A DNA stretch of 64,000 nucleotides from Marinobacter salsuginis. Lineage in GTDB: Bacteria; Pseudomonadota; Gammaproteobacteria; Pseudomonadales; Oleiphilaceae. Position 1 is the first letter of the stretch; each line of letters begins with the position of its first letter. The notes under the pieces were generated by a model that did not search any database, was not told the origin of the DNA, and was given only the letters and a program-made list of their open reading frames with translations. Both the position numbers and the translations under genes were made by a program. The stretch is from assembly GCF_009617755.1 (NCBI RefSeq), contig NZ_BGZH01000002.1, positions 186,001-250,000 of the forward strand, read 5' to 3'. Below, piece after piece: positions 17,901 through 27,639 of this stretch.

Positions 17901-19526
17901 ATGAACTGGTATTCCAAGAGCATTCTCAACCGGGTCCTTCTTGTCGTCCTTACGGCAAACCTGATTGTCGCCGCCGTGGCGGTGATTTACCTGAATTTCT
18001 CCCTGAAAGTCAAAGACGACTTCAACGAACTCGTGGGCACCAGGATGGTCAATGCTCTGGAAGCCCAGGACGTGCTTTCAGAGTTCAAGACCCAGGTCCA
18101 GGAATGGAAAAACGTCCTGATCCGCGGGTCAGACCCTGATCAACTGGATAAATACTGGGGCCGATTCCAGGAGCGCGAGGCGTCTATCCAGAGCCAGCTT
18201 GATGAGCTTATTCCCCGCATCCAGGAGCCCGAAGCAAAAGCTCTGATGTCTGATTTCAAACGGGCACACCAGACGATGGGAAGAGCCTACCGTCAGGGGT
18301 TTGAAGCATTCACCCGGTCCGGATTCGATCCGAACGCGGGCGATGCGGCGGTACAAGGAATTGACCGGGAACCCGCCAGACTGATCGTCGATGCCGCAGC
18401 CGCGGTCCGGGAAGATAGCCTTGTAAGGGCCGATACCCTCAACACCGTAGTTACAGAACGTAGCTGGCTGGTTGCAGGTCTGTTGATCGCCGCGATCGTT
18501 CTGGGCACCATCGCCCTGATTCTGATCCTGCTGTCGGGCGTGGTTCGTCCAGCCCAGAAGCTTACGTCACAGATTGCTCGTCTGGGAGACGGTGACCTTT
18601 CCGATCCGGTCACCATGCAACGCGCCGACGAATTGGGACAACTGGCCGATGCCGCACGAAGCCTGCACCGTTTCCTCAGCGATACCGGAAATCAGCTGAG
18701 CGAGAACGCCAGGCAACTGAACGAGACCGGAGAGTTGATCCGCAAGAACGCCGACAGTGTTGTCAGCCAGTCCGACCTGGCCCACCAGCGCATTGAGCAG
18801 ATCGCCACGGCCATGAACGAGATGTCGGCGACGGCCGAAGATGTCGCCAGTCACGCGGCTTCAGTGGCTACCGAAGTCAGTCAGACATCTGACGAAACCG
18901 CCACTGCCGACTCACAGATAAACACGGCAGTAGACAGTATGCGGCGGCTTACAGACCAGATTCGAAGCTCCGCCGAAACCGTCAATCAGCTCGCCAGCGA
19001 TGGTAAAAAAGTGGGCGACGTCATGCAGGTCATCCGGGAGATTGCGGACCAGACCAACCTGCTGGCGCTGAACGCCGCCATCGAAGCGGCCCGGGCAGGC
19101 GACGCCGGTCGTGGCTTTGCCGTGGTTGCCGATGAGGTGCGCAATCTGGCGGCGAAAACACAGGAAGCGACTGTCGAGATAGACCAGATCATTGGCGCCA
19201 TCAGTGGCGCTTCAAGAGACGCCACCGAGTTCATGCAGGCGTCAGGCGTTGTGGCTCAGGAAAGCAGCGAGGCGGTGGAAGCCGTGCGCGCCACCCTGGG
19301 GGAAATCAACCGGCGGATGGGCAGCATCAATGATGCGACAACCCAGGTAGCCACGGCAGCCGAAGAGCAGACCAGCGTCTGTGAAGACATTAACCGCAAT
19401 GTCACAGATGTAGCCGAAACGTCAGAAGCCATGCACCAGGCCGCAGAAAACAACCTGCGTACCGTTCCTGAACTTGAGGCCATGGCCACCAAAGCCCGGG
19501 AGTTGGCGAACCGGATCAGGCACTAG
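17901..19526 (+). CDS. Methyl-accepting chemotaxis protein
   Basis: A 541-residue transmembrane chemoreceptor. TM1 spans about residues 8-31. A periplasmic helical ligand domain of about 155 residues follows ([22 protein letters not shown], typical of four-helix-bundle sensors). TM2 lies at about 188-212, then a HAMP domain with [10 protein letters not shown], and the cytoplasmic signalling rod. The hairpin tip has [20 protein letters not shown] and [14 protein letters not shown], which contact CheA and CheW. The ligand is not predictable. The gene ends in a 4-base overlap with the convergent RND permease gene. Confidence 0.95.
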   Translation: MNWYSKSILNRVLLVVLTANLIVAAVAVIYLNFSLKVKDDFNELVGTRMVNALEAQDVLSEFKTQVQEWKNVLIRGSDPDQLDKYWGRFQEREASIQSQLDELIPRIQEPEAKALMSDFKRAHQTMGRAYRQGFEAFTRSGFDPNAGDAAVQGIDREPARLIVDAAAAVREDSLVRADTLNTVVTERSWLVAGLLIAAIVLGTIALILILLSGVVRPAQKLTSQIARLGDGDLSDPVTMQRADELGQLADAARSLHRFLSDTGNQLSENARQLNETGELIRKNADSVVSQSDLAHQRIEQIATAMNEMSATAEDVASHAASVATEVSQTSDETATADSQINTAVDSMRRLTDQIRSSAETVNQLASDGKKVGDVMQVIREIADQTNLLALNAAIEAARAGDAGRGFAVVADEVRNLAAKTQEATVEIDQIIGAISGASRDATEFMQASGVVAQESSEAVEAVRATLGEINRRMGSINDATTQVATAAEEQTSVCEDINRNVTDVAETSEAMHQAAENNLRTVPELEAMATKARELANRIRH

Positions 19527-22500
19527 GCGCTGCGAAACCGGCTGGTCAGCCTTCCGAAAGCCTGGCCAGCCCGGTTGCCCAATACCAGCAATGACGGCGT
19601 GAGCAACAGCGTCAGCACCGTTGCAAATGCCAGTCCCCCGGCGATAGCACTGGAAAGCTGGGTCCACCACTGGGTAGAAGGCGCGCCCAGACCGAGGGAC
19701 GGCGTAATCAAATCCACGTTGACGCCCAGAACCATGGGCATGAGCCCCAGCACGGTGGTGATCGCGGTAAGCAGAACCGGCCGCAGACGCAGGCAACCGG
19801 TTTCCAGGGCGGCCTCATAGGCCTCCATGCCGTCCTTGCGCATCTGGTTATAGGTATCGATCAGAATGATGTTGTTGTTTACCACGATACCCGCCAGTGC
19901 AATCGTGCCCATTCCCACCATCACAATGCCAAACGACTGGCCCGTGAACAGCAGGCCCAACAGCACGCCCGCCGTCGACAGTACGATCGCCGACAGAATC
20001 AGGAAGGTCTGGTACATCGAATTGAACTGTGTCACCAGTATCAACAGCATCAACCCGATAGCCACCAGGAAGGCGGTCGCCAGGAAGTTGGAGGCCTGTT
20101 GCTGATCCTCGTTCTCGCCGGCAAACTTCACCGAAACACCCTCGGGTGGTTCTGGCATCTCCGCCTGCAGGGCCCGCAGCAGCTCGTCCACACGACGGCC
20201 CGGTGCCAGATCGGATTTGATCGTCACGGTCCGCTGGCCATCCACCCGGACAATACTGTTGGTCTTGTCACCCGCGCGAAGATCCACGAATTCTGAAAGC
20301 GGCACCTGGCCCCGTGAGGTATGGATGGTCTGGCGTTGCAGGTGGTCCAGTTCCCGCCAGTTGTTGGGCACGCGCACCACAATATCCACTTCGTCCCGCA
20401 CGTCTTCCGGGCGATAGGTCGCCAGTTTCAATCCGTTGGTAACCAGGCGCACGGCACTTCCGATACCCAGGACATCGGTGCCAAACCGGGCAGCGGCTTC
20501 CCGGTCTACCTGCAGTCGCCACTCGATACCGGGCAGGCTCCGGTCGTCTTCAATATCCACGAAGCCACCGAGTTCGCGCATTCGATCTTTGATTTCGTCC
20601 ACGTAGCCATTGAGGCTGTTCGCCTTCCGGCTGCTCACCTGAAGCTCTATCGGCTTGCCTTCTGCAGGACCACCCTCCTGCTTGCGGAATTCCAGTTCAA
20701 TGCCAGGAATATCGGAGGTCAATTCCCGGAAGTCCTCGAGAATCTCACTGGCCGGTCGCCGGGTGAACCAGTCAGTAAACTGGAACTGCAGAACGCCGAT
20801 AACATCCGGCGCCAACTGTGAGCTGGTCTGTACCATCGAGCGAGCGTAAAGGGCCTTCACCTCGGGCATACCACGCAGTCGCTGCTCCACTTCCCGCACA
20901 ATGGCATCCCGTTCCCACACCGAGAGATCGCCTCGCGCCCTCACCTGCACCTGGGCGGAATCCGGCTCCACACTGGGGAAGAACTCCACCCCGTGGTTGA
21001 AGCGGGCGTATGCGGCATAGATCACGGCGATCACACAGAGCACACCGATCAACGTCAGCCCCGGTGACTTGAGCAGCAGTGCCAGTACCTGCCGATAACC
21101 CTGCATCAGTCGACCCTGTGAGTTTCCCTGGCGCGCGCGCCGGCCGCCACTGGTGCTACCCAGCACGGGCAGGAACACCAGCGCCATGGCCAGGGAAGCG
21201 ATCAGGCAGATGATGACTGTCAGCGGCAGGAATTTCATGAACTCCCCCACCACGCCCGGCCAGAACAGCAACGGTACAAACACGGCCAAAGTGGTTGCGG
21301 TCGACGCAATGATGGGCCAGGCCATGCGGCTGGCCGCCTCGGCCCAGGCGTGCTTGACCGTCTGCCCTTCCGAGAGGTTCCGATCCGCCAGCTCGGACAC
21401 CACAATGGCGCCATCCACCAGCATGCCCGCTACCAGGATCAGGCTGAACAGCACCACAATGTTGAGCGTGAGCCCCATACTCCAGATCACCAGGATACCC
21501 GTGAGGAACGCGCCCGGGATGGTCAGCCCCACCATCACCGCTGAACGGGGCCCCATGGCGGCAATCACCACGATCAGGACCAGCACAATGGCGGTGAGTA
21601 CGTTATTCAGCAGGTCACTGAGGATATCCCGCACTTCCTCGGACTGATCCATGATGTAGCGAATTTCCAGCGAATCCGGCAACTGCGGTTTGGCCTCTTC
21701 GATCAACTGACGGACCTGGGCAATGGTCTCGATGATGTTGGCACCGGAGCGTTTGGAAACTTCCAGCACCAGCGCCGGCTCGCCGTTGATACGGGCAAAG
21801 CCGGTGGGGTCCTTGAAGGTGCGCTGGAGCATGGCGACATCGCCAAAGGTGACTACCGTATCGACGTCCACCTTGACCGGCATGGACATAACATCCTCAA
21901 TGGTCTCGATCACTCCGGGCACCTTCAGCGCCATGCGGCCATTTCCGGTGTCCAGAGAGCCTGCAGCGACCAGCTGGTTGTTGCGCGTTACCAGGGAAGC
22001 CAGTTGATCGAAGTCGATTCCGTAGCTCTCCAGCACCTGGGGATCGACCACAATTTCCAACAGGTCCTCGCGATCACCACCAATCTCCACTTCGAGCACT
22101 TCCGGAATGGACTCGATGGCATCCTGGAACCGGCGGGCAATGGTGATCAGCTCGCGCTCCGACAATGGGCCGGAGAGACCCACGGACAGGACCGGAAACA
22201 GGGACACGTTGATCTCGTTCACCCTGGGCTCATCCGCTTCCTGGGGCAGTTTGGTACGGGCGGTATCCACCTTCTCCCGCACATCCTGCAACGCCTTGTC
22301 CGGATCAAACCCGGCATCGAACTCCAGCATGACCGACGCATGGCCCTCCGAGGCCGTTCCCCGCATTTCCTTGATACCCTCCAGAGAACGCAGCTCCTGC
22401 TCCATCGGGCGCACCAACAGACGCTCGGCATCCTCCGGGCTGATACCGTCCAGGGGCATGGACACATAGATCATCGGAATGGTGACGTCGGGGTTGGCTT

Positions 22501-22606
22501 CCTTGGGAATGGTCTGGAACGCGGCGATACCGCCCAGAATCAGGAACAGCAGCGTGAGCAGGGTGGTCCGGCTGCGGTCAATGGCGGCGAAGATCAGGCT
22601 GCGCAT
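19523..22606 (-). CDS. RND efflux pump inner-membrane permease
   Basis: A 1027-residue AcrB-type proton-driven exporter with the usual twelve transmembrane helices and two large periplasmic loops. Recognisable parts are the N-terminal [20 protein letters not shown], the TM4 stretch [16 protein letters not shown] and the C-terminal repeat [21 protein letters not shown]. In TM4 the usual Asp-Asp pair is Asp-Gly, so only one of the two proton-relay aspartates remains at that place. It is transcribed just after the adaptor gene at 22612 (5-base gap). No outer-membrane factor gene is adjacent, so the pump probably borrows a TolC-like protein. Substrates are unknown. Confidence 0.94.
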   Translation of the reverse strand: MRSLIFAAIDRSRTTLLTLLFLILGGIAAFQTIPKEANPDVTIPMIYVSMPLDGISPEDAERLLVRPMEQELRSLEGIKEMRGTASEGHASVMLEFDAGFDPDKALQDVREKVDTARTKLPQEADEPRVNEINVSLFPVLSVGLSGPLSERELITIARRFQDAIESIPEVLEVEIGGDREDLLEIVVDPQVLESYGIDFDQLASLVTRNNQLVAAGSLDTGNGRMALKVPGVIETIEDVMSMPVKVDVDTVVTFGDVAMLQRTFKDPTGFARINGEPALVLEVSKRSGANIIETIAQVRQLIEEAKPQLPDSLEIRYIMDQSEEVRDILSDLLNNVLTAIVLVLIVVIAAMGPRSAVMVGLTIPGAFLTGILVIWSMGLTLNIVVLFSLILVAGMLVDGAIVVSELADRNLSEGQTVKHAWAEAASRMAWPIIASTATTLAVFVPLLFWPGVVGEFMKFLPLTVIICLIASLAMALVFLPVLGSTSGGRRARQGNSQGRLMQGYRQVLALLLKSPGLTLIGVLCVIAVIYAAYARFNHGVEFFPSVEPDSAQVQVRARGDLSVWERDAIVREVEQRLRGMPEVKALYARSMVQTSSQLAPDVIGVLQFQFTDWFTRRPASEILEDFRELTSDIPGIELEFRKQEGGPAEGKPIELQVSSRKANSLNGYVDEIKDRMRELGGFVDIEDDRSLPGIEWRLQVDREAAARFGTDVLGIGSAVRLVTNGLKLATYRPEDVRDEVDIVVRVPNNWRELDHLQRQTIHTSRGQVPLSEFVDLRAGDKTNSIVRVDGQRTVTIKSDLAPGRRVDELLRALQAEMPEPPEGVSVKFAGENEDQQQASNFLATAFLVAIGLMLLILVTQFNSMYQTFLILSAIVLSTAGVLLGLLFTGQSFGIVMVGMGTIALAGIVVNNNIILIDTYNQMRKDGMEAYEAALETGCLRLRPVLLTAITTVLGLMPMVLGVNVDLITPSLGLGAPSTQWWTQLSSAIAGGLAFATVLTLLLTPSLLVLGNRAGQAFGRLTSRFRSA

Positions 22607-22611
22607 CTGCC

Positions 22612-23694
22612 CTACCCCCTGTTTTCGGCGGCATCAACGGGCACCACCTGCTCGCCGATGCTGACAAATCCGCCACCGCGGGTAATCAGCCGGATCTCAT
22701 CCGGCAAACCGGTAACCCAGGCGCCTTCGGTGGACACGCTCAACAGCTTCACTTCACCGAACTCCACGCGATTCTCGCCGTTCACGTACTTCACACCGGG
22801 GCGACCATCGTCACCGAGGGACAGGTAAGCAGGCGAGATAAACATGGCCTTCACCTCCGGCAACGCCACCCGCAGGCTGGCACTGCCACCCGCAACCCGC
22901 TTGCGATCCGGATTCTCAACGGCGATTTCAACAGCAAAACTCCGGGTTTCCGGGGAGGCGGCGCTGGCGACAAAGGTCACAACGCCAGAAAGACGACTGC
23001 CATCCAGCAAATCCACACGAACCGCCTGGCCGGGCGCCACATCACCCACTGATTGCTGGGGGATCCGCGCGGTGGCCTTCAGTCTATCCACCCGCACCAG
23101 CTCAAACAGTGGTGACCCCACCTGCACCAGATCGCCTATATCCACCGATTTGCTGTTGATCGTGCCGTCAAATGGTGCCCTGGGGGTGAGGTGACTGACC
23201 GCCTGACGGGCACTGGTCAGTTCCGCTTCCGCCCCCGCAAGCTCACTTTCCAGACTCAGGATCTGCGACTCCGAAGCAAGGTTGTTGGCACGCAGCCTGC
23301 GGGCGGCCAGAAGGTCCGCTTCAAGCTCCCGAACCCGCGACTGCCAGCGCGAAACCGCAGCACTTCGGCCCTCATCCGATATCCTCAGCAGCGTCTGCCC
23401 CTGCCGAACCTGCTCACCCAGACCCACCGCCAGGGATTCCACCCGGCCGGGCACCTGGGCACTCAGCGTGACCGAATTCCAGGGCTCCAACTGGCCCTGC
23501 AGCATCAGCCCCGGCTCATGAAGTCGAGCCGCCAGGGTTTCCACCTGAACCGTCGTGAGCTGACCATCGCCGCTATCCTGACGTTCCGGAGCCTCGTCAC
23601 TGGCGACCTTCACCTCACCGGTCGCCATCCAGACCACCAACGCGATTACGATCAGAAGTGACAGTCCGAGAGAACCCCATTTTGCTTTCGTCAT
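22612..23694 (-). CDS. RND efflux periplasmic adaptor (membrane-fusion protein)
   Basis: A 360-residue adaptor with one N-terminal membrane helix (LGLSLLIVIALVVWMATGEV). A lipoyl-like beta domain follows (SVTLSAQVPGRVESLAVGLG then VRQGQTLLRI), an alpha-hairpin (RELEADLLAARRLRANN) and the second lipoyl half (LTPRAPFDGTINSKSVDIGD). The beta-barrel comes after that. It joins the permease at 19523 to an outer-membrane channel. I chose the ATG at 23694 (MTKAKWG), because the longer ORF from 23742 adds 16 residues without a membrane-protein start pattern. It diverges from the ilv leader region. Confidence 0.92.
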   Translation of the reverse strand: MTKAKWGSLGLSLLIVIALVVWMATGEVKVASDEAPERQDSGDGQLTTVQVETLAARLHEPGLMLQGQLEPWNSVTLSAQVPGRVESLAVGLGEQVRQGQTLLRISDEGRSAAVSRWQSRVRELEADLLAARRLRANNLASESQILSLESELAGAEAELTSARQAVSHLTPRAPFDGTINSKSVDIGDLVQVGSPLFELVRVDRLKATARIPQQSVGDVAPGQAVRVDLLDGSRLSGVVTFVASAASPETRSFAVEIAVENPDRKRVAGGSASLRVALPEVKAMFISPAYLSLGDDGRPGVKYVNGENRVEFGEVKLLSVSTEGAWVTGLPDEIRLITRGGGFVSIGEQVVPVDAAENRG

Positions 23695-23749
23695 TGAATG
23701 CTCACTGTTCCTGATTCGAAGGGTGACAGAAAAAACCGGCAATTAACGG

Positions 23750-23779
23750 TTGCATCCGTCTGAAAACGTGGGGTAGATT
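23750..23779 (+). promoter_or_regulatory. Candidate sigma-70 promoter of the ilv leader
   Basis: TTGCAT at 23750-23755 and TAGATT at 23774-23779 are separated by 18 bases. They would start transcription roughly 35 bases before the leader peptide ATG. The boxes are only fair matches, so the call rests mostly on position. Confidence 0.4.
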
Positions 23780-23823
23780 CTACACAGAATCTTTTTACGA
23801 ATTCAGAGCAGACTGTCGATTTT

Positions 23824-23916
23824 ATGAATCTCAACGCAGTGATTGTCCTTGTGAAGCTTGTCCTGGTGGTCGTGGTACCGTCCGGGGGCTTCTGCGTGGA
23901 CAAGCGGGTGAGATAG
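23824..23916 (+). CDS. ilvL: ilvGM leader peptide (IlvL-like)
   Basis: A 30-codon open frame with ATG at 23824 and TAG at 23914. Of its 30 residues, ten are valine, four leucine and one isoleucine. Residues 6-18 read VIVLVKLVLVVVV, followed by PSGGFC, much like the Val/Ile/Leu run and PPCG of the E. coli ilvGMEDA leader. Translation stalls here when charged branched-chain tRNAs are scarce. The frame lies directly before a strong intrinsic terminator and the ilvG gene, as an attenuator requires. It is too short for ordinary gene finding. Confidence 0.9.
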   Translation: MNLNAVIVLVKLVLVVVVPSGGFCVDKRVR

Positions 23917-23949
23917 CGACAAACCTGACAAAACACCAGAAACCCCCGG
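23856..23949 (+). promoter_or_regulatory. Alternative stems of the ilv attenuator
   Basis: Two competing pairings can be read. Segment 23856-23863 (GCTTGTCC) pairs perfectly with 23898-23905 (GGACAAGC), giving a protector hairpin inside the leader frame. Segment 23882-23893 copies the 3' arm of the terminator at 11 of 12 bases, so it can pair with the terminator 5' arm at 23938-23949 and act as antiterminator. A ribosome stalled in the valine run would cover the first segment and free the second. The pairings are visible; the mechanism is inferred from known attenuators. Confidence 0.75.
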
Positions 23950-23979
23950 CTCCGAAAGGTCCCGGGGGTTTCTTTTTTT
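23938..23979 (+). terminator. ilv attenuator terminator
   Basis: AGAAACCCCCGG at 23938-23949 pairs perfectly over 12 bases with CCGGGGGTTTCT at 23962-23973, with a 12-base loop, followed by six T at 23974-23979. This is a textbook intrinsic terminator placed 28 bases before the ilvG ATG, so it must act conditionally. Confidence 0.93.
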
Positions 23980-24006
23980 ACGGCAAAAGAAAAGGGAAAA
24001 ACGACC

Positions 24007-25707
24007 ATGAACGGCGCACAGCACATTCTTGAAGCGTTCCACCGCCACAACATCAGCACGGTATTTGGCTATCCGGGCGGCTGCATCATGCCGCTATACG
24101 ACGCGCTGGTGGACGATGTGGGCGTGGAACACGTGCTGTGCCGCCACGAACAGGGCTGTGCCCTGGCGGCCGATGGCTACGCCCGGGCCAGCGGCAAGCT
24201 GGGCGTCTGCATTGCCACCTCTGGCCCCGGTGCCACCAACCTGATCACCGGCGTTGCCAACGCCCACCGGGATTCCATTCCCATGCTGGTCATCACCGGC
24301 CAGGTGCCGTCCGGCCTGATCGGCACCGACGCCTTCCAGGAAACCGACGTACTGGGCATGACCCTGGGCATAGTTAAACACAGCTACCTGATCGACGATG
24401 CCGACAGCCTGCCCGCCATCATGGAAGAGGCGATCGAGCTGGCCCAGAGCGGCCGCCCCGGACCGGTCTGGATTGATATCCCCAAGGACCTGTTGCTGAG
24501 CAACGTTGCCGATGCCCCCTTCCCCCAGGCCCAGTCCTGTGAGCCAACTTCGCCAGACCTGAAGGAAGCCCTGGCGATGTTGCGGGCCGCTCATAAGCCC
24601 CTGCTCTACAGTGGTGGCGGTATCAGCCTGGCCCATGCCGAGGAGACCTTCCGGGCCTTTGCCGAATCCTCAGCCCTGCCGGCGGTTGTCACGCTGAAGG
24701 GCATTGGCAACCCCGGCAAACACAACCCCTACAACCTCGGCATGCTGGGCATGCACGGCTCCCGGGCCGCCAACAAGGCCGTCGACGAGTGCGACCTGCT
24801 GCTGGTCATCGGTGCCCGCCTGGACGACCGCGCCACCGGCAAACTCGGCGGCTTTGCCCCCAACGCCAAATTGATCCACATCGACGCCGACGCCGCCGAG
24901 ATCAACAAACTTCGCGACGCCGATCTGGCCATCCGGGGCGACCTGAACGAAATCCTGACGTCACTGACTGAGGCATTGCAAGCAGAGCCACTGGCCATCA
25001 AGGAGTGGCAAAAACAATGCCGCACCTGGTACACCACCGGTGGCTTCCACGCCGCCGACAACGAAGAGCCCCTGGCCCCGATCACCGGCCCGGCCTTCAT
25101 TCGCCAGCTCTCCCGGATCGCTCCAGACGACACCATAATTGCCTGCGACGTTGGCCAACACCAGATGTGGGTGGCCCAGCACTACGATTTCGATCACCCA
25201 CGCCACCACCTCACCAGCGGCGGCCTGGGCACCATGGGCTTCGGCCTGCCCGCAGCCATCGGCGCGCAGTTTGCCGACCGCAACAGCACGGTGATCAACG
25301 TGACCGGCGACGGCTCGTTCATGATGAACGCCCAGGAACTGGCCACCATCCGCCGCTACAACCTGCCGGTAAAACTGATCGTGATGGACAACCAGTGCCT
25401 TGGCATGGTCCGCCAGCAGCAGGAGCTGTTCTACAACAACCGGGAAAGCCAGATAAACCTGGACGACAATCCTGACTTCGTCGCCATGGCCCGGGCCTTC
25501 GACATCCCGGCCCTGCACATCGAACGCACGGACCAGATCCGCCGTGGCATCGAAACCATCCTGGCCTACAACGGCCCGATGCTGCTGCACGTAGCCATCA
25601 GCCGGGAAGAAAACGTCTGGCCCATCGTCAAACCCGGCGCCAGCAACACCGACATGATCGACGAAACCGCCCGAACCGCCAAAGCCAGCAAGGAGCAAGT
25701 TGCATGA
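24007..25707 (+). CDS. ilvG: Acetolactate synthase II, catalytic subunit
   Basis: A 566-residue TPP enzyme that condenses two pyruvates, or pyruvate and 2-oxobutyrate, in isoleucine, valine and leucine synthesis. The N-terminal part (MNGAQHILEAF, TVFGYPGG) and GVCIATSGPGATNLITG follow E. coli IlvG closely. The catalytic glutamate is E48 in CRHEQGCALAADGYA. The TPP motif is TGDGSFMMNAQELATIRRYN. It is paired with an IlvM-type small subunit rather than IlvN or IlvH, which marks the isozyme II branch. The stop overlaps the ilvM start (ATGA). Expression should be set by the leader attenuator upstream. The usual ilvE, ilvD and ilvA neighbours are absent. Confidence 0.96.
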   Translation: MNGAQHILEAFHRHNISTVFGYPGGCIMPLYDALVDDVGVEHVLCRHEQGCALAADGYARASGKLGVCIATSGPGATNLITGVANAHRDSIPMLVITGQVPSGLIGTDAFQETDVLGMTLGIVKHSYLIDDADSLPAIMEEAIELAQSGRPGPVWIDIPKDLLLSNVADAPFPQAQSCEPTSPDLKEALAMLRAAHKPLLYSGGGISLAHAEETFRAFAESSALPAVVTLKGIGNPGKHNPYNLGMLGMHGSRAANKAVDECDLLLVIGARLDDRATGKLGGFAPNAKLIHIDADAAEINKLRDADLAIRGDLNEILTSLTEALQAEPLAIKEWQKQCRTWYTTGGFHAADNEEPLAPITGPAFIRQLSRIAPDDTIIACDVGQHQMWVAQHYDFDHPRHHLTSGGLGTMGFGLPAAIGAQFADRNSTVINVTGDGSFMMNAQELATIRRYNLPVKLIVMDNQCLGMVRQQQELFYNNRESQINLDDNPDFVAMARAFDIPALHIERTDQIRRGIETILAYNGPMLLHVAISREENVWPIVKPGASNTDMIDETARTAKASKEQVA

Positions 25708-25982
25708 ACCCGCAAAACAAGCCATCAACGCCCAGCTACACCATCAACTGCCGGATGACCCAGGAAGCCGCCGCCCTGGAGCGGCTCTGCCAGGTGGTCC
25801 GCATCCGAGGGTTCCGGATCGCCACCATGGCCGTCGAAACCGCCGGCGAGCATCTGGATATCGCGTTGACGTTGGAGGGCACGCGGCCGATTGCCATGTT
25901 GCAGTCGCAACTGGAGAAACTGCATACGGTTGCAGAGGTTGCCCTGGCGGCTGGGTCTGTGGCCCGGTCTCGATCGGCCTGA
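25704..25982 (+). CDS. ilvM: Acetolactate synthase II, small (ACT) subunit
   Basis: A 92-residue single ACT-domain protein (YTINCRMTQEAAALERLCQVV, then RGFRIATMAVE). Its length and the four-base overlap with ilvG match IlvM, the small subunit that activates and stabilises IlvG. Longer IlvN or IlvH subunits have extra C-terminal domains, missing here. The C-terminal tail ARSRSA is short and basic. It is the last gene of the operon and is followed by the repeats at 25997-26150. Confidence 0.92.
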   Translation: MNPQNKPSTPSYTINCRMTQEAAALERLCQVVRIRGFRIATMAVETAGEHLDIALTLEGTRPIAMLQSQLEKLHTVAEVALAAGSVARSRSA

Positions 25983-25996
25983 GGCTATGGGGGCAT

Positions 25997-26060
25997 GGTC
26001 TTTTCGTAGCCTGAGATTTCGCGGGCAGGGTCTTTTTGTAGCCTGAGGTCTGGCGGGCAG
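25997..26060. repeat. Two tandem 32-base repeats after ilvM
   Basis: Units at 25997-26028 and 26029-26060 begin GGTCTTTT and end GCGGGCAG and agree at 28 of 32 bases. Each contains GTAGCCTGAG. They abut the palindromic element at 26065-26150 and share the GTAGCC and GCGGGC words seen around the second copy of that element near 33660-33697. Confidence 0.8.
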
Positions 26061-26064
26061 GTAC

Positions 26065-26150
26065 GGGGGTGGCAGGTGGATTTTTCGCCGGAAAAAGATG
26101 TCTGAGCGAAGCGAGTTGCTTTTTCCAAGAGAAATCCACCTGCCACCCCG
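26065..26150. repeat. Palindromic dispersed repeat, copy 1
   Basis: Outer arms at 26066-26083 and 26132-26149 pair perfectly over 18 bases (GGGGTGGCAGGTGGATTT). Inner arms GGAAAAAG (26090-26097) and CTTTTTCC (26119-26126) also pair, leaving a tip with GAGCGAAGCGAG. A close copy lies at 33581-33663. It sits between the convergent ends of ilvM and cynS, so it may serve as a bidirectional terminator. It looks like a REP- or MITE-type element; no transposase is nearby. Confidence 0.8.
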
Positions 26151-26214
26151 CAAGCCCGCCCCTCAACCAACAGCCTACAAAGGCGGGCCCACTCCGAAGC
26201 TTCCGTTCGAACGT

Positions 26215-26658
26215 TTACCAAGCCTTATAAGGCAGGAACTTCCCGTTCATAGTCACGACAACACGGTCGCCCTTCGGATTCTCTTCCTTCTCGATGTCCA
26301 TGGTGAAATCGATGGCACTCATGATGCCGTCACCGAACTTCTCGTGGATGAGTTCCTTCATGGTGTCGCCGTAAACGCCCACCACTTCATACAGACGGTA
26401 AATCAGCGGATCCTGGGGAACGGCGCCATCCCAGGCTTTTTTCGGGCAGACCTGCAGGGCTTCGGCCACCGGCTTTTCCAGGCCCAGGGTTTCGCACAGG
26501 GCAAAGGCCTTGTCTTCGCTGAGGCTGTTCATGCCCAGGGCGGCCGAGGTGGTGAACACCGGGGACATGCCGATGGCTTCGGCGATGGCTTCCCAGGTCA
26601 TGCCCTTGGACACTTTGGCTTCCAGGATTTTTGCGGTCATCAGTTCTTTGTTCATCAT
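26215..26658 (-). CDS. cynS: Cyanate hydratase (cyanase)
   Basis: A 147-residue cyanase, which turns cyanate and bicarbonate into carbamate and CO2, yielding ammonia. The three catalytic residues are present at the correct spacing: R88 and E91 in YRLYEVVGVYG, and S114 in GDGIMSAIDF (R96, E99 and S122 in E. coli). The C-terminal GKFLPYKAW is standard. The start at 26658 is preceded by AGAGAGGA; the longer reading from 26694 would overlap cynD. Cyanase follows the transporter genes, giving the cynABDS order known from cyanobacteria. Confidence 0.97.
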   Translation of the reverse strand: MMNKELMTAKILEAKVSKGMTWEAIAEAIGMSPVFTTSAALGMNSLSEDKAFALCETLGLEKPVAEALQVCPKKAWDGAVPQDPLIYRLYEVVGVYGDTMKELIHEKFGDGIMSAIDFTMDIEKEENPKGDRVVVTMNGKFLPYKAW

Positions 26659-26686
26659 GGCTGTTTTCCTCTCTTGGGTTGTAACG

Positions 26687-27589
26687 TCAGGCATTCACCG
26701 CGCGGGCGGTGGTTTCGGATTCGGTTTTGGACACCTCGGGCGTTGATTGGCTAACGCCCTTGGCAGGCTCGGCAACTTTCGGGCTGCCGTCTTTTTCCGG
26801 CAGGGCCGAGCCGCTGCGGTTGACCAGGAAGTCCACCAGGTAGTCCCGGGTTTTGTGGTAGGCCGGGTTCTGGAAGATGGTGGCCCGGGCCCGTGGGTGT
26901 GGGATATCCACTTTCACGCTTTCGGCGATGCGGGCGTTGGGCCCGTTGGACATCAGGAAGATGCGGTCGGAGAGCAGTATGGCTTCGTCCACGTCATGGG
27001 TGATCATGAACACGGTCTGGCGGGTTTCTTCCCAGATTTTCACCAGTTCGTCCTGGATCACGCCACGGGTGAGCGCATCCAGCGCGCCGAAAGGCTCGTC
27101 CAGCAGCAGGAGTTCCGGCTGGGTGGCGAAGGCCCGGGCGATACTCACCCGCTGGCGCATACCGCCGGACAGCTGGGACGGCTTGCGGTTCAGGGCATGG
27201 TCCAGGCCCACCATTTTCAGGTAGCGCTCGCTATGTTCCTTCACTTTCTCTTTTGACCACTCAGGCCAGCGGGCTTTCACTGCGAACACGATGTTGCTGA
27301 GGGTGGTTTTCCAGGGCAGCAGGCTGTAGTTCTGGAACACAACGCCGCGCTCAAGGCCGGGGCCTTTGATTTCCTTGCCGTTCATCACCACGTTGCCGGC
27401 GCTGGCTTCGTCGAGGCCTGCCAGCACGTTCAGGATGGTGGATTTGCCGCAGCCGGAGTGGCCGATGATGCAAACAAACTCACCTTTCTCCAGGGCAAAG
27501 CGGATATCCTCGAAGACGGTCAACTCACCGCCCTGGCCGTCCGGGTACACCTTGGACAGGCCATCTACTTCCAGGAATGATTTACTCAT
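26687..27589 (-). CDS. cynD: Cyanate/nitrate-type ABC importer, ATPase
   Basis: A 300-residue ABC ATPase of the NrtD/CynD/SsuB group. It shows Walker A GHSGCGKST, the Q loop VVFQNYSLLPW, the signature LSGGMRQRVSIARAFA, Walker B LLLLDEPFGALD and the switch histidine in FMITHDVDEA. The last 40 residues are a low-complexity tail (EKDGSPKVAEPAKGVSQST) outside the domain. Neighbouring cynS and the CynA-like binding protein point to cyanate, though NrtD-type ATPases alone do not tell nitrate from cyanate. It starts 55 bases after cynB, a gap that carries a strong hairpin. Confidence 0.92.
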   Translation of the reverse strand: MSKSFLEVDGLSKVYPDGQGGELTVFEDIRFALEKGEFVCIIGHSGCGKSTILNVLAGLDEASAGNVVMNGKEIKGPGLERGVVFQNYSLLPWKTTLSNIVFAVKARWPEWSKEKVKEHSERYLKMVGLDHALNRKPSQLSGGMRQRVSIARAFATQPELLLLDEPFGALDALTRGVIQDELVKIWEETRQTVFMITHDVDEAILLSDRIFLMSNGPNARIAESVKVDIPHPRARATIFQNPAYHKTRDYLVDFLVNRSGSALPEKDGSPKVAEPAKGVSQSTPEVSKTESETTARAVNA

Positions 27590-27616
27590 AACAGGTCTCC
27601 ATTCGGAGGGTTGAGG

Positions 27617-27639
27617 CCGGCACCGGAAGCCGGTGCCGG
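27617..27639 (-). other. Intercistronic hairpin between cynB and cynD
   Basis: CCGGCACCGG at 27617-27626 and CCGGTGCCGG at 27630-27639 form a perfect 10-base stem with a three-base loop. There is no T-run on the minus strand after it. A role in mRNA processing or in damping cynD and cynS expression is possible, but not shown. Confidence 0.6.

Noticed and set aside
25997..26060. The tandem 32-base repeat as a possible CRISPR array
   Set aside because: There are only two units, they adjoin with no spacer between them, and no cas gene is present.
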